A stretch of DNA of 64,000 nucleotides from CAWIJJ01 sp963836425. GTDB taxonomy: Bacteria > Acidobacteriota > Terriglobia > Bryobacterales > Bryobacteraceae. The stretch spans positions 248,001 through 312,000 of the forward strand of contig CAWIJJ010000001.1 in the NCBI GenBank assembly GCA_963836425.1. The letters run 5' to 3'. The position numbers and the translations under genes are program-made. The notes under the pieces were generated by a model that did no database searches, was not told the DNA's origin, and saw nothing but the letters and a program-made list of their open reading frames with translations. Positions 17,525-26,594 of the stretch are shown here, one piece after another. The stretch's first letter is position 1, and every line of letters begins with the position of its first letter.

Positions 17525-19366
17525 GTGGGACGCTGCATCGCGCTGTGCCTGTTCGCTTTACCTCTCCTGGCCGCCCGCCCCCCCATCCTTGCGGAGGATG
17601 TCTGGAACTGGCGCACGGCCTCCGACCCTCAAATCAGCCCGGACGGCTCCTCGGTGCTGTGGGTCGAAAGCTGGAATGACCGCGAGGCGAAAACGGCCCT
17701 GTCGAACCTCTGGCTGTCCTCCTCCGATGGCCGGGAGCGCAAACCGTTCACCGAAGGCAGGTGGAGCGACCGGCTGCCGCGCTGGTCGCCTGACAGCGCC
17801 CGTGTGGCCTGGATCTCCGACCGCGGCGGCAGGTTCCAGATCCGGATCCGCGGCGTCAGCGGCGGTGCGGAAGCCGCTATTGACGTGGAAGCGCTTCCGC
17901 GGGCGCTGGCGTGGTCGCCGGAAGGAGACCGGCTGGCTTTCGTGGCGGCGTCCCCCGTCGCGCGCGCCGCTCCGTCCTGGGCTCCGCCGGAAATTGTCGA
18001 ATTCCTGCGGACGCCCCCGGCGCCCGCGCGCCTCTTTGTGGTCAGCGCACAGGGCGGGGCGCCGCGCGTGCTTTCCGCCGCTACGCCGGAGATTCGCGGT
18101 GAGCCCACCTGGACCCCGGACGGGAAGACCATCGTCATTGCCCGCGCGGGCGGCATCGATGCCGTGCGTGTCGCGGATGGCAGTGTCCGCACCCTGACCG
18201 CCGCGCCCGCCCGGTATTTCACGGCCCTGGTTTCCCCGGACGGCGGCAAGATCGCCTACGTGACGGCCGACCCGCAGCCGCAAAGCTATACCGTGCGCCG
18301 CCTCTCCGTGATGAACTTCGACGGCAGCCGGGTGCGTGAGCTTGCCGGACAACTGGACCGCGATGTCGAGAATCCGCGCTGGAGCTCGGATTCGCGGACC
18401 GTCTATTTTGTGGCGCAGGACCGCGGCAACAGCCGCATTTTCGCCGCCCGCAACGAAGGGACCGCGCGCCAGGTCACGAAAGGCACCGAACGGTTTCACG
18501 GTTTTTCGCTCGCCGACAACGGACGGGCCGCCACCGTTCGCTCCACGCCGGGCGCCCAGGGCGAGGTCTACACGCTCACGGTGGACATAGTCACGCAGCC
18601 GGTCACCTTGAGCGCCGCCAACCAGCGCATCGAGGCGGAGCGGGAGATCGCGCCCGTGGAGGAAATGGAATATCCTTCCGAAGGCCGCACCATCCAGGCC
18701 TGGCTGGTGAAGCCCCCGGGCTTCGATGCGGCGCGCAGGTACCCGCTGCTGCTCGATATCGCGGACGCCCCGCGGCGCATGTACGGGCCCGAATTCAATT
18801 TTCGCGCGCAGGTGTTTGCGGCCCAGGGTTACCTGGTTCTGCTGGCGAATCCGCGGGGCACGCCGGGGTACGGCGAAGAGTTCGGCAACCTGCTGCGCAC
18901 GCGCTATCCGGGCGACGATTTCGACGACCTGCTGCGCGCCGTGGAGGCCGTTGCCGCGCGTCCTTATGTAGACGGAAACCGGCTGTACGTAGCCGGAGGC
19001 CTTCTGGCGGCCTGGGCGATCGGGCACACGGACCGCTTCCGCGCCGCGGTTGCCCGCCGGCCCGTCATGAACTGGACCACCTGGGCGGCCACCGACCCGT
19101 CCGGCATCGAGCGGGCGGCGGACCTGATGGGCGGAATGCCATGGGATGATCCGCAACAGTACACGGGGCGCTCCCCCATCACGTACGCGGCGAATTTCAA
19201 AACGCCTACACTAGTGCTGGCCGGCCCGGACGACCCGGGCAGCGAAGAGCTGTATTTCGCGCTGCGCGCGCGCAAGGTAGACACGGCCCTGGTGCGCCTC
19301 CCCGGCAATGGGCCCGCGGAGCGCGTGCTCGAGTTGCAGTCGGCCCTTGCGTGGCTGAAACGGTAA
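17525..19366 (+). CDS. S9 prolyl-oligopeptidase-like protein lacking the catalytic serine and histidine
   Basis: About 613 residues with a signal peptide (MGRCIALCLFALPLLAA), a WD40-like/TolB-type propeller (ISPDGSSVLWV, RWSPDSARVAWISD, WTPDGKTIVIA) and a C-terminal S9 alpha/beta-hydrolase domain (NPRGTPGYGEEF, DDFDDLLRAVEA). The nucleophile elbow, normally GGSYGG, reads AGGLLAAW, with Leu codon CTT at 19001-19003 in place of Ser. The catalytic His region, normally PGEGHG, reads PGNGPA. The frame is otherwise intact, so this looks like an inactive homologue and not a decayed gene. The GTG at 17525 is chosen because it puts the signal peptide at the N-terminus; a GTG at 17480 is in frame. Confidence 0.82.
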   Translation: MGRCIALCLFALPLLAARPPILAEDVWNWRTASDPQISPDGSSVLWVESWNDREAKTALSNLWLSSSDGRERKPFTEGRWSDRLPRWSPDSARVAWISDRGGRFQIRIRGVSGGAEAAIDVEALPRALAWSPEGDRLAFVAASPVARAAPSWAPPEIVEFLRTPPAPARLFVVSAQGGAPRVLSAATPEIRGEPTWTPDGKTIVIARAGGIDAVRVADGSVRTLTAAPARYFTALVSPDGGKIAYVTADPQPQSYTVRRLSVMNFDGSRVRELAGQLDRDVENPRWSSDSRTVYFVAQDRGNSRIFAARNEGTARQVTKGTERFHGFSLADNGRAATVRSTPGAQGEVYTLTVDIVTQPVTLSAANQRIEAEREIAPVEEMEYPSEGRTIQAWLVKPPGFDAARRYPLLLDIADAPRRMYGPEFNFRAQVFAAQGYLVLLANPRGTPGYGEEFGNLLRTRYPGDDFDDLLRAVEAVAARPYVDGNRLYVAGGLLAAWAIGHTDRFRAAVARRPVMNWTTWAATDPSGIERAADLMGGMPWDDPQQYTGRSPITYAANFKTPTLVLAGPDDPGSEELYFALRARKVDTALVRLPGNGPAERVLELQSALAWLKR

Positions 19367-19378
19367 TGCGAGCGGCGT

Positions 19379-21415
19379 CTATTTGAGACGGAGGCTGTTG
19401 GTCACCACGGTCACGCTGGATAGCGCCATGGCGGCTGAGGCCAGCATCGGGGAAAGCAGCCCCAGCGCGGCAATCGGAATCCCCAGCGTGTTGTAGGCAA
19501 AGGCCCAGAACAGGTTCTGGCGGATTATCCGCATGGTGCGCCGGGAAAGGCGTATGGCGCCCGCGACCCCTTCCAGGCTGTCGCGCATCAGGGTGATATC
19601 GCCTGCCTCCATCGCCACGCCCGTTCCCGATCCCATGGCGATTCCCAGGTCGGCCTGGGCGAGGGCAGGGGCGTCGTTGACGCCGTCGCCCGCCATGGCC
19701 ACCCGTTTGCCGGATGCCTGGAGCTTCCGAATCGCCTCCACCTTCTGCTCCGGCAGCACCTCCGCCAAAACGTGCTCGATGCCGGCCTCGCGCGCGACCG
19801 CATCCGCCACCGCCTGCCGGTCTCCGGTGATCATCCAGACATCGAGGCCCATCTCCCGCAGCGAACGGACCGCCGCGGCGGCTTCCGGTTTGAGGCTATC
19901 GGCCACCTCGATCGATCCCGCCCGCTTGCCGTCCACCGTCACGGTAACGCCGGGCCGGCCGATCACGATTTCACGCCCGCCCGCGGTGGCGCGAACGCCG
20001 TGGCCGGGCAAAGCGCTGAAAGCGGACGGCGGTTCGATTTCGAGGCCCCGCCTCCGGGCTTCCTCCACTACGGCTTTGGCGATGGGGTGCTCGGAATACC
20101 ACTCGGCGGCCGCGGCCAGCCGGAGCAGGTCCTCTTCCTGGAAGCCGGGCTCGGGCGAAACCGCCGCCACCTCGGGACGGCCGCGCGTCAGAGTCCCGGT
20201 CTTATCGAGCACCACCGTGTCGATCCGGTGCGCCATTTCGAGGGCTTCGCCACCCTTAATCAGAATGCCCTGCTCGGCCCCCCGCCCGGTGCCCACCATG
20301 ATGGCGGTTGGGGTGGCCAGGCCGAGGGCGCAGGGACAGGCGATGATCAGTACCGCCACCGCGTTGACCATGGCGGTCGCGAACGGCGCGAAAAAGAGCC
20401 ACACGACGAACGTGACCGTCGCCGCCGCCAGCACCCCCACGGTAAAATAACCGCTCACCACGTCGGCCAGCCGTGCCACCGGAGCCCGCGAGCCCTGCGC
20501 CTGCTTCACCATTTCGATCATTTGCTGGAGAACCGTGCCGCGCCCTACCTGTTGGGCCTCATAACGGAGGCTGCCGGAGACGTTGACGGAGCCCGCGAAA
20601 ACGCGCGAATTGGCCGCCTTGTCAATAGGCAGGCTCTCACCGGTCAGCATGGATTCGTCCACCGCCGATTCTCCGTCCGTCACCAGCCCGTCCACCGGAA
20701 TCCGCTCGCCGGGCCGCAGCACGATGGTGTCGCCGGGATGAACCTGTTCGAGCGGCAGTTCCTGTTCCACGCCGTTTCGCAGCACCCTCGCGCTGGGGGG
20801 TTGCAGGTCCATCAGCCGCCGGATTGCTTCCGAGGCGCGGCCGCGCGCGCGAGCTTCCAGCGTCCGGCCGAGCAGAATCAGCGCGATGATCGCGGCGGCA
20901 GCCTCGAAATAAACATGGTGGCCCCCGCGGAACGTGTCCACCACCGAAAACAGGAACGCCGCCCCTGTGCCCAGCGCGATCAGAGTGTTCATATTGGCCG
21001 AGCGGTGGCGCAAAGCTTTCCAGGCGCCGGAGTAGAAAGGCGCACCGGCGTATCCGATTACGGGAATGGTAAGGGCAAGCTGCACCCACGGCAGGCGGTG
21101 CGCCATTCCCAGAGCCACCACCGGCAGGGCCAGCGCCAGGGCTACATAAAGGCGCCGCCGGTAGCCGGCTTCGGCGGCGTCCGGTTGGGCAGCCTCTTTC
21201 GGAACGCCGAATCCCAGGTCTTCGATAGCCACTACAAAATCGAAGGGTTTGGCCCGCGTGGGGTCGTACTCGATAGTGGCGGTATTAGTGGCCAGGTTCA
21301 CCCGCGCGCGGTCAACGCCCGGGGCGGCAGATAGGGTGCGCTCGATGGAACGGGCGCAAGCGGCGCAGGTCATGCCGGAGACAGGCAGGTCCAGGCGCTC
21401 GGGAACGGCTTTCAT
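19379..21415 (-). CDS. copA: Copper-translocating P1B-type ATPase
   Basis: A 678-residue heavy-metal P-type ATPase. One N-terminal HMA domain carries G14-MTCAAC20. Then follow membrane helices, the actuator loop with TGES (MLTGESLPID), the metal-binding CPC in helix 6 (IIACPCALGLATPTAIMVG), the phosphorylation motif DKTGTLT, the P1B-specific SEHP (YSEHPIAKAV) and the hinge GDGVNDAPAL. CPC plus an MTCxxC domain indicates Cu(I) export to the periplasm. It starts at the ATG at 21415, which overlaps the stop of the chaperone gene in an ATGA; longer in-frame starts would lie inside that gene. The stop is 12 bases from the convergent S9-like gene. Confidence 0.94.
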   Translation of the reverse strand: MKAVPERLDLPVSGMTCAACARSIERTLSAAPGVDRARVNLATNTATIEYDPTRAKPFDFVVAIEDLGFGVPKEAAQPDAAEAGYRRRLYVALALALPVVALGMAHRLPWVQLALTIPVIGYAGAPFYSGAWKALRHRSANMNTLIALGTGAAFLFSVVDTFRGGHHVYFEAAAAIIALILLGRTLEARARGRASEAIRRLMDLQPPSARVLRNGVEQELPLEQVHPGDTIVLRPGERIPVDGLVTDGESAVDESMLTGESLPIDKAANSRVFAGSVNVSGSLRYEAQQVGRGTVLQQMIEMVKQAQGSRAPVARLADVVSGYFTVGVLAAATVTFVVWLFFAPFATAMVNAVAVLIIACPCALGLATPTAIMVGTGRGAEQGILIKGGEALEMAHRIDTVVLDKTGTLTRGRPEVAAVSPEPGFQEEDLLRLAAAAEWYSEHPIAKAVVEEARRRGLEIEPPSAFSALPGHGVRATAGGREIVIGRPGVTVTVDGKRAGSIEVADSLKPEAAAAVRSLREMGLDVWMITGDRQAVADAVAREAGIEHVLAEVLPEQKVEAIRKLQASGKRVAMAGDGVNDAPALAQADLGIAMGSGTGVAMEAGDITLMRDSLEGVAGAIRLSRRTMRIIRQNLFWAFAYNTLGIPIAALGLLSPMLASAAMALSSVTVVTNSLRLK

Positions 21416-21627
21416 GCAGCCACTTCGTAACCGAGTTCGCGCACGGCGTTGACCAGGACCTCCGGCTTCACCAGATCGGAATCGTATTCGACGGCAGCCT
21501 GGGCGCCCTGCAGGTCGACCGTCGCTTTGGTCACACCCGGAGTGCCGGCGAGCTTCTTCTCTACGGTCCGTGCGCAATTTCCGCAGGTCATACCCTGCAC
21601 GTTGAGGTTGAGGGACTTGGTAGCCAT
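21412..21627 (-). CDS. copZ: Copper chaperone, HMA domain
   Basis: A single 71-residue heavy-metal-associated domain with G12-MTCGNC18 and the ferredoxin-like pattern KATVDLQGAQAAVEYDSDLV. It should bind Cu(I) and hand it to the ATPase encoded directly downstream, with which it shares an ATGA stop-start overlap. The tight coupling of copZ and copA is the usual copper-resistance arrangement. No CueR or CsoR regulator gene is adjacent, and no clear metal-responsive operator is visible in the 57-base gap to the divergent acetyltransferase gene. Confidence 0.93.
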   Translation of the reverse strand: MATKSLNLNVQGMTCGNCARTVEKKLAGTPGVTKATVDLQGAQAAVEYDSDLVKPEVLVNAVRELGYEVAA

Positions 21628-21684
21628 ACCTATATGATGCAATGAGGCGAGAAGAGTGGCACGGCTACTTGTGGGCTTGAATCC

Positions 21685-22459
21685 ATGATGCACGCGGGAA
21701 AAGATCTGGCACGCAGGATTGAAGCGGCCGAAGCGGCTAATGCGCGGGGCTGTAGCCGGCAGCCGGGCTCGGCGGTGCTCGAGGTGGCCGGAGGCTGCGC
21801 CATTTTCATGGGCGTCGATTCCCCGCTCTCGCAGGCGGTGGGAATCGGACTCAACGGCCCCGTCAGCCTGGCGGAAGTCGGCGACCTCGAGCGGTTTTTC
21901 GGCTCCCACGGCGCCCGCGTGACCATCGACCTCTGCCCGCTGGCGGACCCGGGACTGGTGGCGGAACTCGCCGAACGCGGCTACCGGGTGCGCGAGTTCA
22001 ACAACGTGCTGGTGAAGCGGTTGGAAGGCACCGGGGTGCTGATGACGCCCCGCGTGCGGCTGGCCCTCGCCGGCGAGTGCGAACGCTGGTCTCACACGGT
22101 CGGTTGCGGCTTCTTCGAGCAGGCGGAGTTGAGCGATGCGGAGATGGACGTGGGGCGCGCCATCTTTTCCATGCCGGGCGCCATGTGCTACCTGGCATCC
22201 ACCCCGTCCGGCGATCCGGCGGGAGGCGCGGCCGCCGCCATCCACCAGGGGCTTGGTCACCCTGTTCGCCGATAGCACCCTGCCTGGACACCGGCGCGCC
22301 GGGCTCCATTGCGAACTGATCGCGGCCAGGCTGAACGAGGCGCTGGCCCGGGGCTGCGACCTCGCCACCGCCTCCACCCTGCCCGGCAGCGGCTCGCAAC
22401 GCAATTACGAACGCATGGGCTTCGAGGTTGCCTACACCAAAGTCACGCTGACCCGTTAG
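21685..22459 (+). CDS. GNAT-family N-acetyltransferase, interrupted by a +1 frameshift
   Basis: The first frame (21685 on) gives MMHAGKDLARRIEAAEAANA through AGGAAAAIHQG and then stops at 22275. The second frame carries GLVTLFADSTLPGHRRAGLH and SGSQRNYERMGFEVAYTKVT to the stop at 22459. Removing one base at 22248-22256 joins HQGL to VTLFADS, giving about 257 residues. The second part holds the acetyl-CoA-binding region (LPGHRRAGLH) and the typical C-terminal NYERMGFEVAYTKV. The substrate is unknown. It is divergent from copZ. A consensus error is more likely than a true pseudogene, because both halves are intact. Confidence 0.8.
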
Positions 22460-22516
22460 TTTTGTGAGAGAAACCGCGGAGCGGCTCTACTACGCTTTTT
22501 CCGAGAGGACTTGCCC

Positions 22517-24292
22517 GTGTGGACGAACGATTGGATTGGTCTGGGACTCGGCATTCTGGCGCTCTGGATTCTGGCCAGCGGCTTCGATGACCTCTTTGTT
22601 AGCCTGGTTCAGGTACGGACGCGGCACCAGCCATTTCCGTGGCCCCACGATGAAGACCTGGAAGCGCTTCCCGAACGCCAGATCGCCATCTTTGTTCCCC
22701 TCTGGCACGAGCACGAAGTGATCGGCTCCATGCTCGAGCGCAACCTCGCAACCATCGCTTACGATAACTACGACATCTTCGTGGGTGTCTATCCGAACGA
22801 CGAACTGACGCGGAGGGCGGTTGCCGAGGTGGTGCGCAAGCACTCCCGCGTCCACATTGTCCGCTGCCCGCACGAAGGCCCCACCTCCAAAGGCGACTGC
22901 CTGAACCAGATTTACCGTGCCCTGGCAGTTTATGAGACCCGGCACGATGTGCGCTTCGACGTGGTGGTGACGCACGATGCCGAGGATCTGGTGCACAGGC
23001 AGGAACTCCGGTTGATCAACTGGTTTGCTCGCCGGAACCAGATGATCCAGATCCCGGTTCTGCCCCTGCCTACCCGTTTTCGGGAACTTCTCCACGGCCT
23101 GTACTGCGACGAATTCGCGGAATACCAGAACAAAGACATTCCGGTGCGGCAGAAACTGGGTGGCTTCATTCCGTCCAACGGCGTCGGCACCGGATTCACC
23201 CGCGAAGCCCTGGACCATCTCGCGGCCGTCCGCAACGGCCTGGCTTTCGATCCGGAGTGCCTGACGGAAGACTACGAGAACGGCTTCTGCCTGCATGAGT
23301 TGGGCTACCGCCAGGTCTTCGTGCCGGTGGTATTCGACGCGTCCGGGCCGATCGCCACCCGCGAGTACTTTCCGCGGACGCTGCGCGCGGCCGTACGCCA
23401 GCGCAGCCGGTGGGTGGCAGGCATCTGTCTTCAGGGCTGGCAGAGGCACGGGTGGCGGGTGCCGCTCGAACAGAAGTACTGGCTGTGGCGCGACCGCAAG
23501 GGCCTGGTCGGCAATCTGCTGGCGCCGCTCACCACCATTGTCCTGCCGTGGTGTGCGTGGACCGGGCTCACTGACTCGCAGTACGCTTCTGGATGGTTGC
23601 TGCAAGCGTGCATTCTCAACCTCACCATCACCGCAGTGCAGACCGCGCTCCGCATGATTTACAGCGCGCGCATTTACGGAATTCGATTCGCCCTGGGAGT
23701 TCCGGCCCGGATGCTGCTCGGCAACCTGGTGAACTCCCTGGCCACTCTCGAAGCGCTGCGGCAGTTCACCGTGGCCGCTTACACCGGCAGAAGCCTCGCC
23801 TGGCGCAAGACTTCGCACGTCTATCCGCTGCACGCGCAGGAAACCGAGCGCCGCCCGCGCATCGGCGAGCTGCTGGTGAGAATGCGCTGCATTTCCACCG
23901 CGGAACTCGAGGAAGCCTTGCGAACCTGTCCCCCGGGAATGCGCCTCGGCGAACACCTCAGGGAGTTGCGGAAGCTCAGTGAGGACCACTTGTACCAGGC
24001 ATTGAGTTCGCAGGCGGGTGTTCCGCTGGGCCTGCAACACGGCTTGCCGACCCGCGCTGCGTCGCGAATGCTGCCCGCTCGCGCGGCGCGCCGGTGGAAG
24101 GTCATGCCATACCGCGTCTCGGTGGGGCAATTGACCGTCTTGACCCCGGAGATTCCTTCCGACAGCATCACCCGCCAGCTTCAGGCCGTTTCGGGACTCG
24201 ACATCCGTTTTCAACTGGTGCGGCAGAGCGAGTTCGACAACCTGGCGCGCGAGTTCATTCCGGCCTCCGTGCCGCAGTCCGCCAAGTCGTAA
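22517..24292 (+). CDS. NfrB-like membrane glycosyltransferase (GT2) with C-terminal MshEN domain
   Basis: About 591 residues: an N-terminal membrane helix (LGLGILALWILASGF), a family 2 glycosyltransferase domain (AIFVPLWHEHEVIGSML, VTHDAEDLVHRQE as the DxD region, CLTEDYENGF as the catalytic acid region, QRSRWVAG as QxxRW), further membrane helices around 330-420, and a C-terminal MshEN-type domain (RIGELLVRMRCISTAELEEA, GEHLRELRKLSEDHLYQAL). The same order occurs in NfrB, the phage N4 adsorption protein, which makes an exopolysaccharide. No nfrA partner is present. GAGAGGA lies 8 bases before the GTG at 22517; a TTG at 22511 is in frame. Confidence 0.85.
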   Translation: MWTNDWIGLGLGILALWILASGFDDLFVSLVQVRTRHQPFPWPHDEDLEALPERQIAIFVPLWHEHEVIGSMLERNLATIAYDNYDIFVGVYPNDELTRRAVAEVVRKHSRVHIVRCPHEGPTSKGDCLNQIYRALAVYETRHDVRFDVVVTHDAEDLVHRQELRLINWFARRNQMIQIPVLPLPTRFRELLHGLYCDEFAEYQNKDIPVRQKLGGFIPSNGVGTGFTREALDHLAAVRNGLAFDPECLTEDYENGFCLHELGYRQVFVPVVFDASGPIATREYFPRTLRAAVRQRSRWVAGICLQGWQRHGWRVPLEQKYWLWRDRKGLVGNLLAPLTTIVLPWCAWTGLTDSQYASGWLLQACILNLTITAVQTALRMIYSARIYGIRFALGVPARMLLGNLVNSLATLEALRQFTVAAYTGRSLAWRKTSHVYPLHAQETERRPRIGELLVRMRCISTAELEEALRTCPPGMRLGEHLRELRKLSEDHLYQALSSQAGVPLGLQHGLPTRAASRMLPARAARRWKVMPYRVSVGQLTVLTPEIPSDSITRQLQAVSGLDIRFQLVRQSEFDNLAREFIPASVPQSAKS

Positions 24293-24304
24293 TAGCATGG
24301 GTGA

Positions 24305-25615
24305 ATGGAAGCGGAGGCGCTGGCGCGCACGGTAGTTGCGACCCTGCGTTCAGCGGGACACCAGGCCTACCTGGTGGGCGGGTGCGTGCGCGATTGGCTG
24401 ATGGGAATCCAGCCCAAGGATTTCGACATCTCCACCGACGCCCGTCCCGACCGCATCATGGATCTGTTCCCCCGTTCCGGCAGGGTGGGGGCCCATTTCG
24501 GCGTGATCCTGGTGCGGGACGTTTTTGCGCAGGTGGAAGTGGCCACCTTCCGCAGCGATCACGAATACCTCGACGGCCGCCGCCCGGCTGCCGTGCATTT
24601 CGAAACCGACCCCCGCCAGGACGTGCTCCGTCGCGATTTCACCATCAACGGCCTGATGTCGGACCCGGACACCGGGCGCGTGCTGGATTTTGTGGACGGA
24701 CGCGCCGACCTGGAACGGCGCCTGGTTCGCGCAATCGGCGATCCGTCGCTGCGATTCGCCGAAGATCATTTGCGCATGCTGCGCGCCGTGCGGTTCGCCG
24801 CGCGCCTGGGATTCGACATCGAGCCCTCCACCTTTGCGGCCATCCGTAACAGTCCGGAGATGATCCGCCGCGTCTCCGCCGAGCGGATTCGCGACGAGCT
24901 GGTGCGCATTCTGACCGAAGGCGGCGCGCGCCGTGGTTTCGAAATGCTGGACGAAAGCGGCCTCTTGCAGGTCATTCTGCCCGAGATCGCCGCCATGAAA
25001 GGCGTGGAGCAGCCGCCCGAATTTCATCCCGAGGGAGACGTCTGGACTCACACCCTGCTGCTGCTCGAACAGCTCGACCATCCGACCCCTACCCTGGCTC
25101 TCGGCGCGCTCCTGCACGATGTGGGCAAGCCGCCGACGTTTCACGTTGCCGAGCGCATCCGCTTCGACGGCCATGTGGAAGAGGGTGTCGCCCTGGCGCA
25201 CGGAATTCTCAACCGGCTGCGGTTTTCCCGCGAAGAAGCCGAGCAGGTGGAGGCGCTGGTGGCGAACCACATGCGTTTCAAGGACGTGCAGCAGATGAAA
25301 GAGAGCACGCTCAAGCGCTTTCTCCGCATGCCCGCTTTCAACGAGCACCTGGAACTGCACCGGCTGGATGTGCTTTCGAGCAACCGCAGGCTCGAAAATT
25401 ACGAGTTCCTCCGGCAACGAGCGGAAGTGATTTCCGACGAGCAGTTGAAGCCGCAGCGCCTGCTCAACGGGGCCGACCTGATCGCCGCCGGGTACGAACC
25501 CGGACCGCGGTTTACCCAGATCCTGGAGACTGTGGAGGACGCGCAGCTCGAAGGGCGGATTCACACCGCCGGCGAAGCCATCGAACTGGTGCGGCAGCGC
25601 TTTCCTCAACCTTGA
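24305..25615 (+). CDS. cca: CCA tRNA nucleotidyltransferase with HD domain
   Basis: A 436-residue class II CCA-adding enzyme. The nucleotidyltransferase head has GGCVRDWLMG (25-34) and the metal-binding D39-F-D41. The template region follows with RRDFTINGLM and RFAEDHLRMLRAVRFAARLG, and an HD domain lies in the C-terminal half (ALLHDVGKPPTF). It adds or repairs the CCA end of tRNAs; the HD domain in related enzymes gives phosphatase/phosphodiesterase activity. The start is 12 bases after the glycosyltransferase gene. The tRNA-Ala gene in this window already encodes its CCA, so repair would be its role for that tRNA. Confidence 0.95.
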   Translation: MEAEALARTVVATLRSAGHQAYLVGGCVRDWLMGIQPKDFDISTDARPDRIMDLFPRSGRVGAHFGVILVRDVFAQVEVATFRSDHEYLDGRRPAAVHFETDPRQDVLRRDFTINGLMSDPDTGRVLDFVDGRADLERRLVRAIGDPSLRFAEDHLRMLRAVRFAARLGFDIEPSTFAAIRNSPEMIRRVSAERIRDELVRILTEGGARRGFEMLDESGLLQVILPEIAAMKGVEQPPEFHPEGDVWTHTLLLLEQLDHPTPTLALGALLHDVGKPPTFHVAERIRFDGHVEEGVALAHGILNRLRFSREEAEQVEALVANHMRFKDVQQMKESTLKRFLRMPAFNEHLELHRLDVLSSNRRLENYEFLRQRAEVISDEQLKPQRLLNGADLIAAGYEPGPRFTQILETVEDAQLEGRIHTAGEAIELVRQRFPQP

Positions 25616-25631
25616 TACGTGGCGTGATACC

Positions 25632-26594
25632 GTGTTTGCCATGCTGGTCTTCGTCGGTCCGCACGGCGTGCGCTCAGGATGGCGGGTACTCCTTTTCCTT
25701 GTTTTGACGATCATCCTCACCGGGGTGGCAGCGCTGGCGTTGCGGGGCAGGGGCTTCGGCTCGGACACGGCGATGCTCCTCCAGCAGGCGACCGGTGTGG
25801 CCGCTGCCGGGCTGGCCACGTGGATCGCCTCCCGCGTCGAGCACAGGGGATGGCAGGATTACGGATTCGGACCGGTGTACCGGTGGCGCAATCTTGTTTC
25901 CGGAATGGCCGCCGGCTTCACGGCGCTGGCGCTGCTCATGGCGCTGCTCTACGGCGCAGGCTTCTACCGGCTGGCTCGGGGACCGATGCAAGGCGCCGAA
26001 CTGGCGAAGTGGGCCCTCTATTGGGCGGCTGTGTTCGTCTGCGTGGGACTCGCCGAAGAGTCCTTGATGCGCGGCTACCCGATGCACACCCTGGCGCGTG
26101 GCATCGGCTTCTGGCCGGCGGCCCTGATTGTGGCCGTTCTCTTCGGCCTGGGCCACATCGGCAATCGCGGAGAGGAAGTGGTCGGCATCGCCAACGCCTG
26201 TCTGGCCGGAGTCGTATTTGCCTATACCGTGCGCTGGACCGGTTCGTTGTGGTGGGCCATCGGCTGTCATATCTCCTGGGACTGGGCGGAGACGTTCTTC
26301 TTTGGCGTAGCGGACAGCGGCGTGCCCGCGCGCCACTCGTGGATGTTGGGCACACCCGCGGGTCCGGCGTGGCTGTCGGGCGGCACCGTGGGACCGGAAG
26401 GCAGCGTCTTCGCGGCCGCGGCCCTGCTCGCGCTGGCCGTGGCGGCGCGCTACACGGCTCCCTGCCACCATTCGGCGGGGCTCGACCGCCTGCCTACTCC
26501 ACCCGCTTCCGCGCCTTCCGAAATACTGCCGCCAGCATCGGAAGAGTCAGCTTCCCGGTCGATGTATTCTGCTGACTCGGATGATACGAACTGA
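25632..26594 (+). CDS. CPBP-family intramembrane glutamic endopeptidase
   Basis: About 320 residues with some eight membrane helices. The CPBP (Abi/CAAX-like) motifs are present in order: EE-x3-R in LAEESLMRGYP, FxxxH in LFGLGHIGNR, and HxxWD in GCHISWDWAE. The family includes CAAX-processing and bacteriocin-immunity proteases; the substrate here is unknown. The GTG at 25632 or the ATG at 25641 could start it; neither has a good Shine-Dalgarno. Its last 101 bases lie opposite the end of the convergent uracil-DNA glycosylase gene, so the low-complexity tail after residue 285 is antisense to coding sequence. Confidence 0.85.
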   Translation: MFAMLVFVGPHGVRSGWRVLLFLVLTIILTGVAALALRGRGFGSDTAMLLQQATGVAAAGLATWIASRVEHRGWQDYGFGPVYRWRNLVSGMAAGFTALALLMALLYGAGFYRLARGPMQGAELAKWALYWAAVFVCVGLAEESLMRGYPMHTLARGIGFWPAALIVAVLFGLGHIGNRGEEVVGIANACLAGVVFAYTVRWTGSLWWAIGCHISWDWAETFFFGVADSGVPARHSWMLGTPAGPAWLSGGTVGPEGSVFAAAALLALAVAARYTAPCHHSAGLDRLPTPPASAPSEILPPASEESASRSMYSADSDDTN

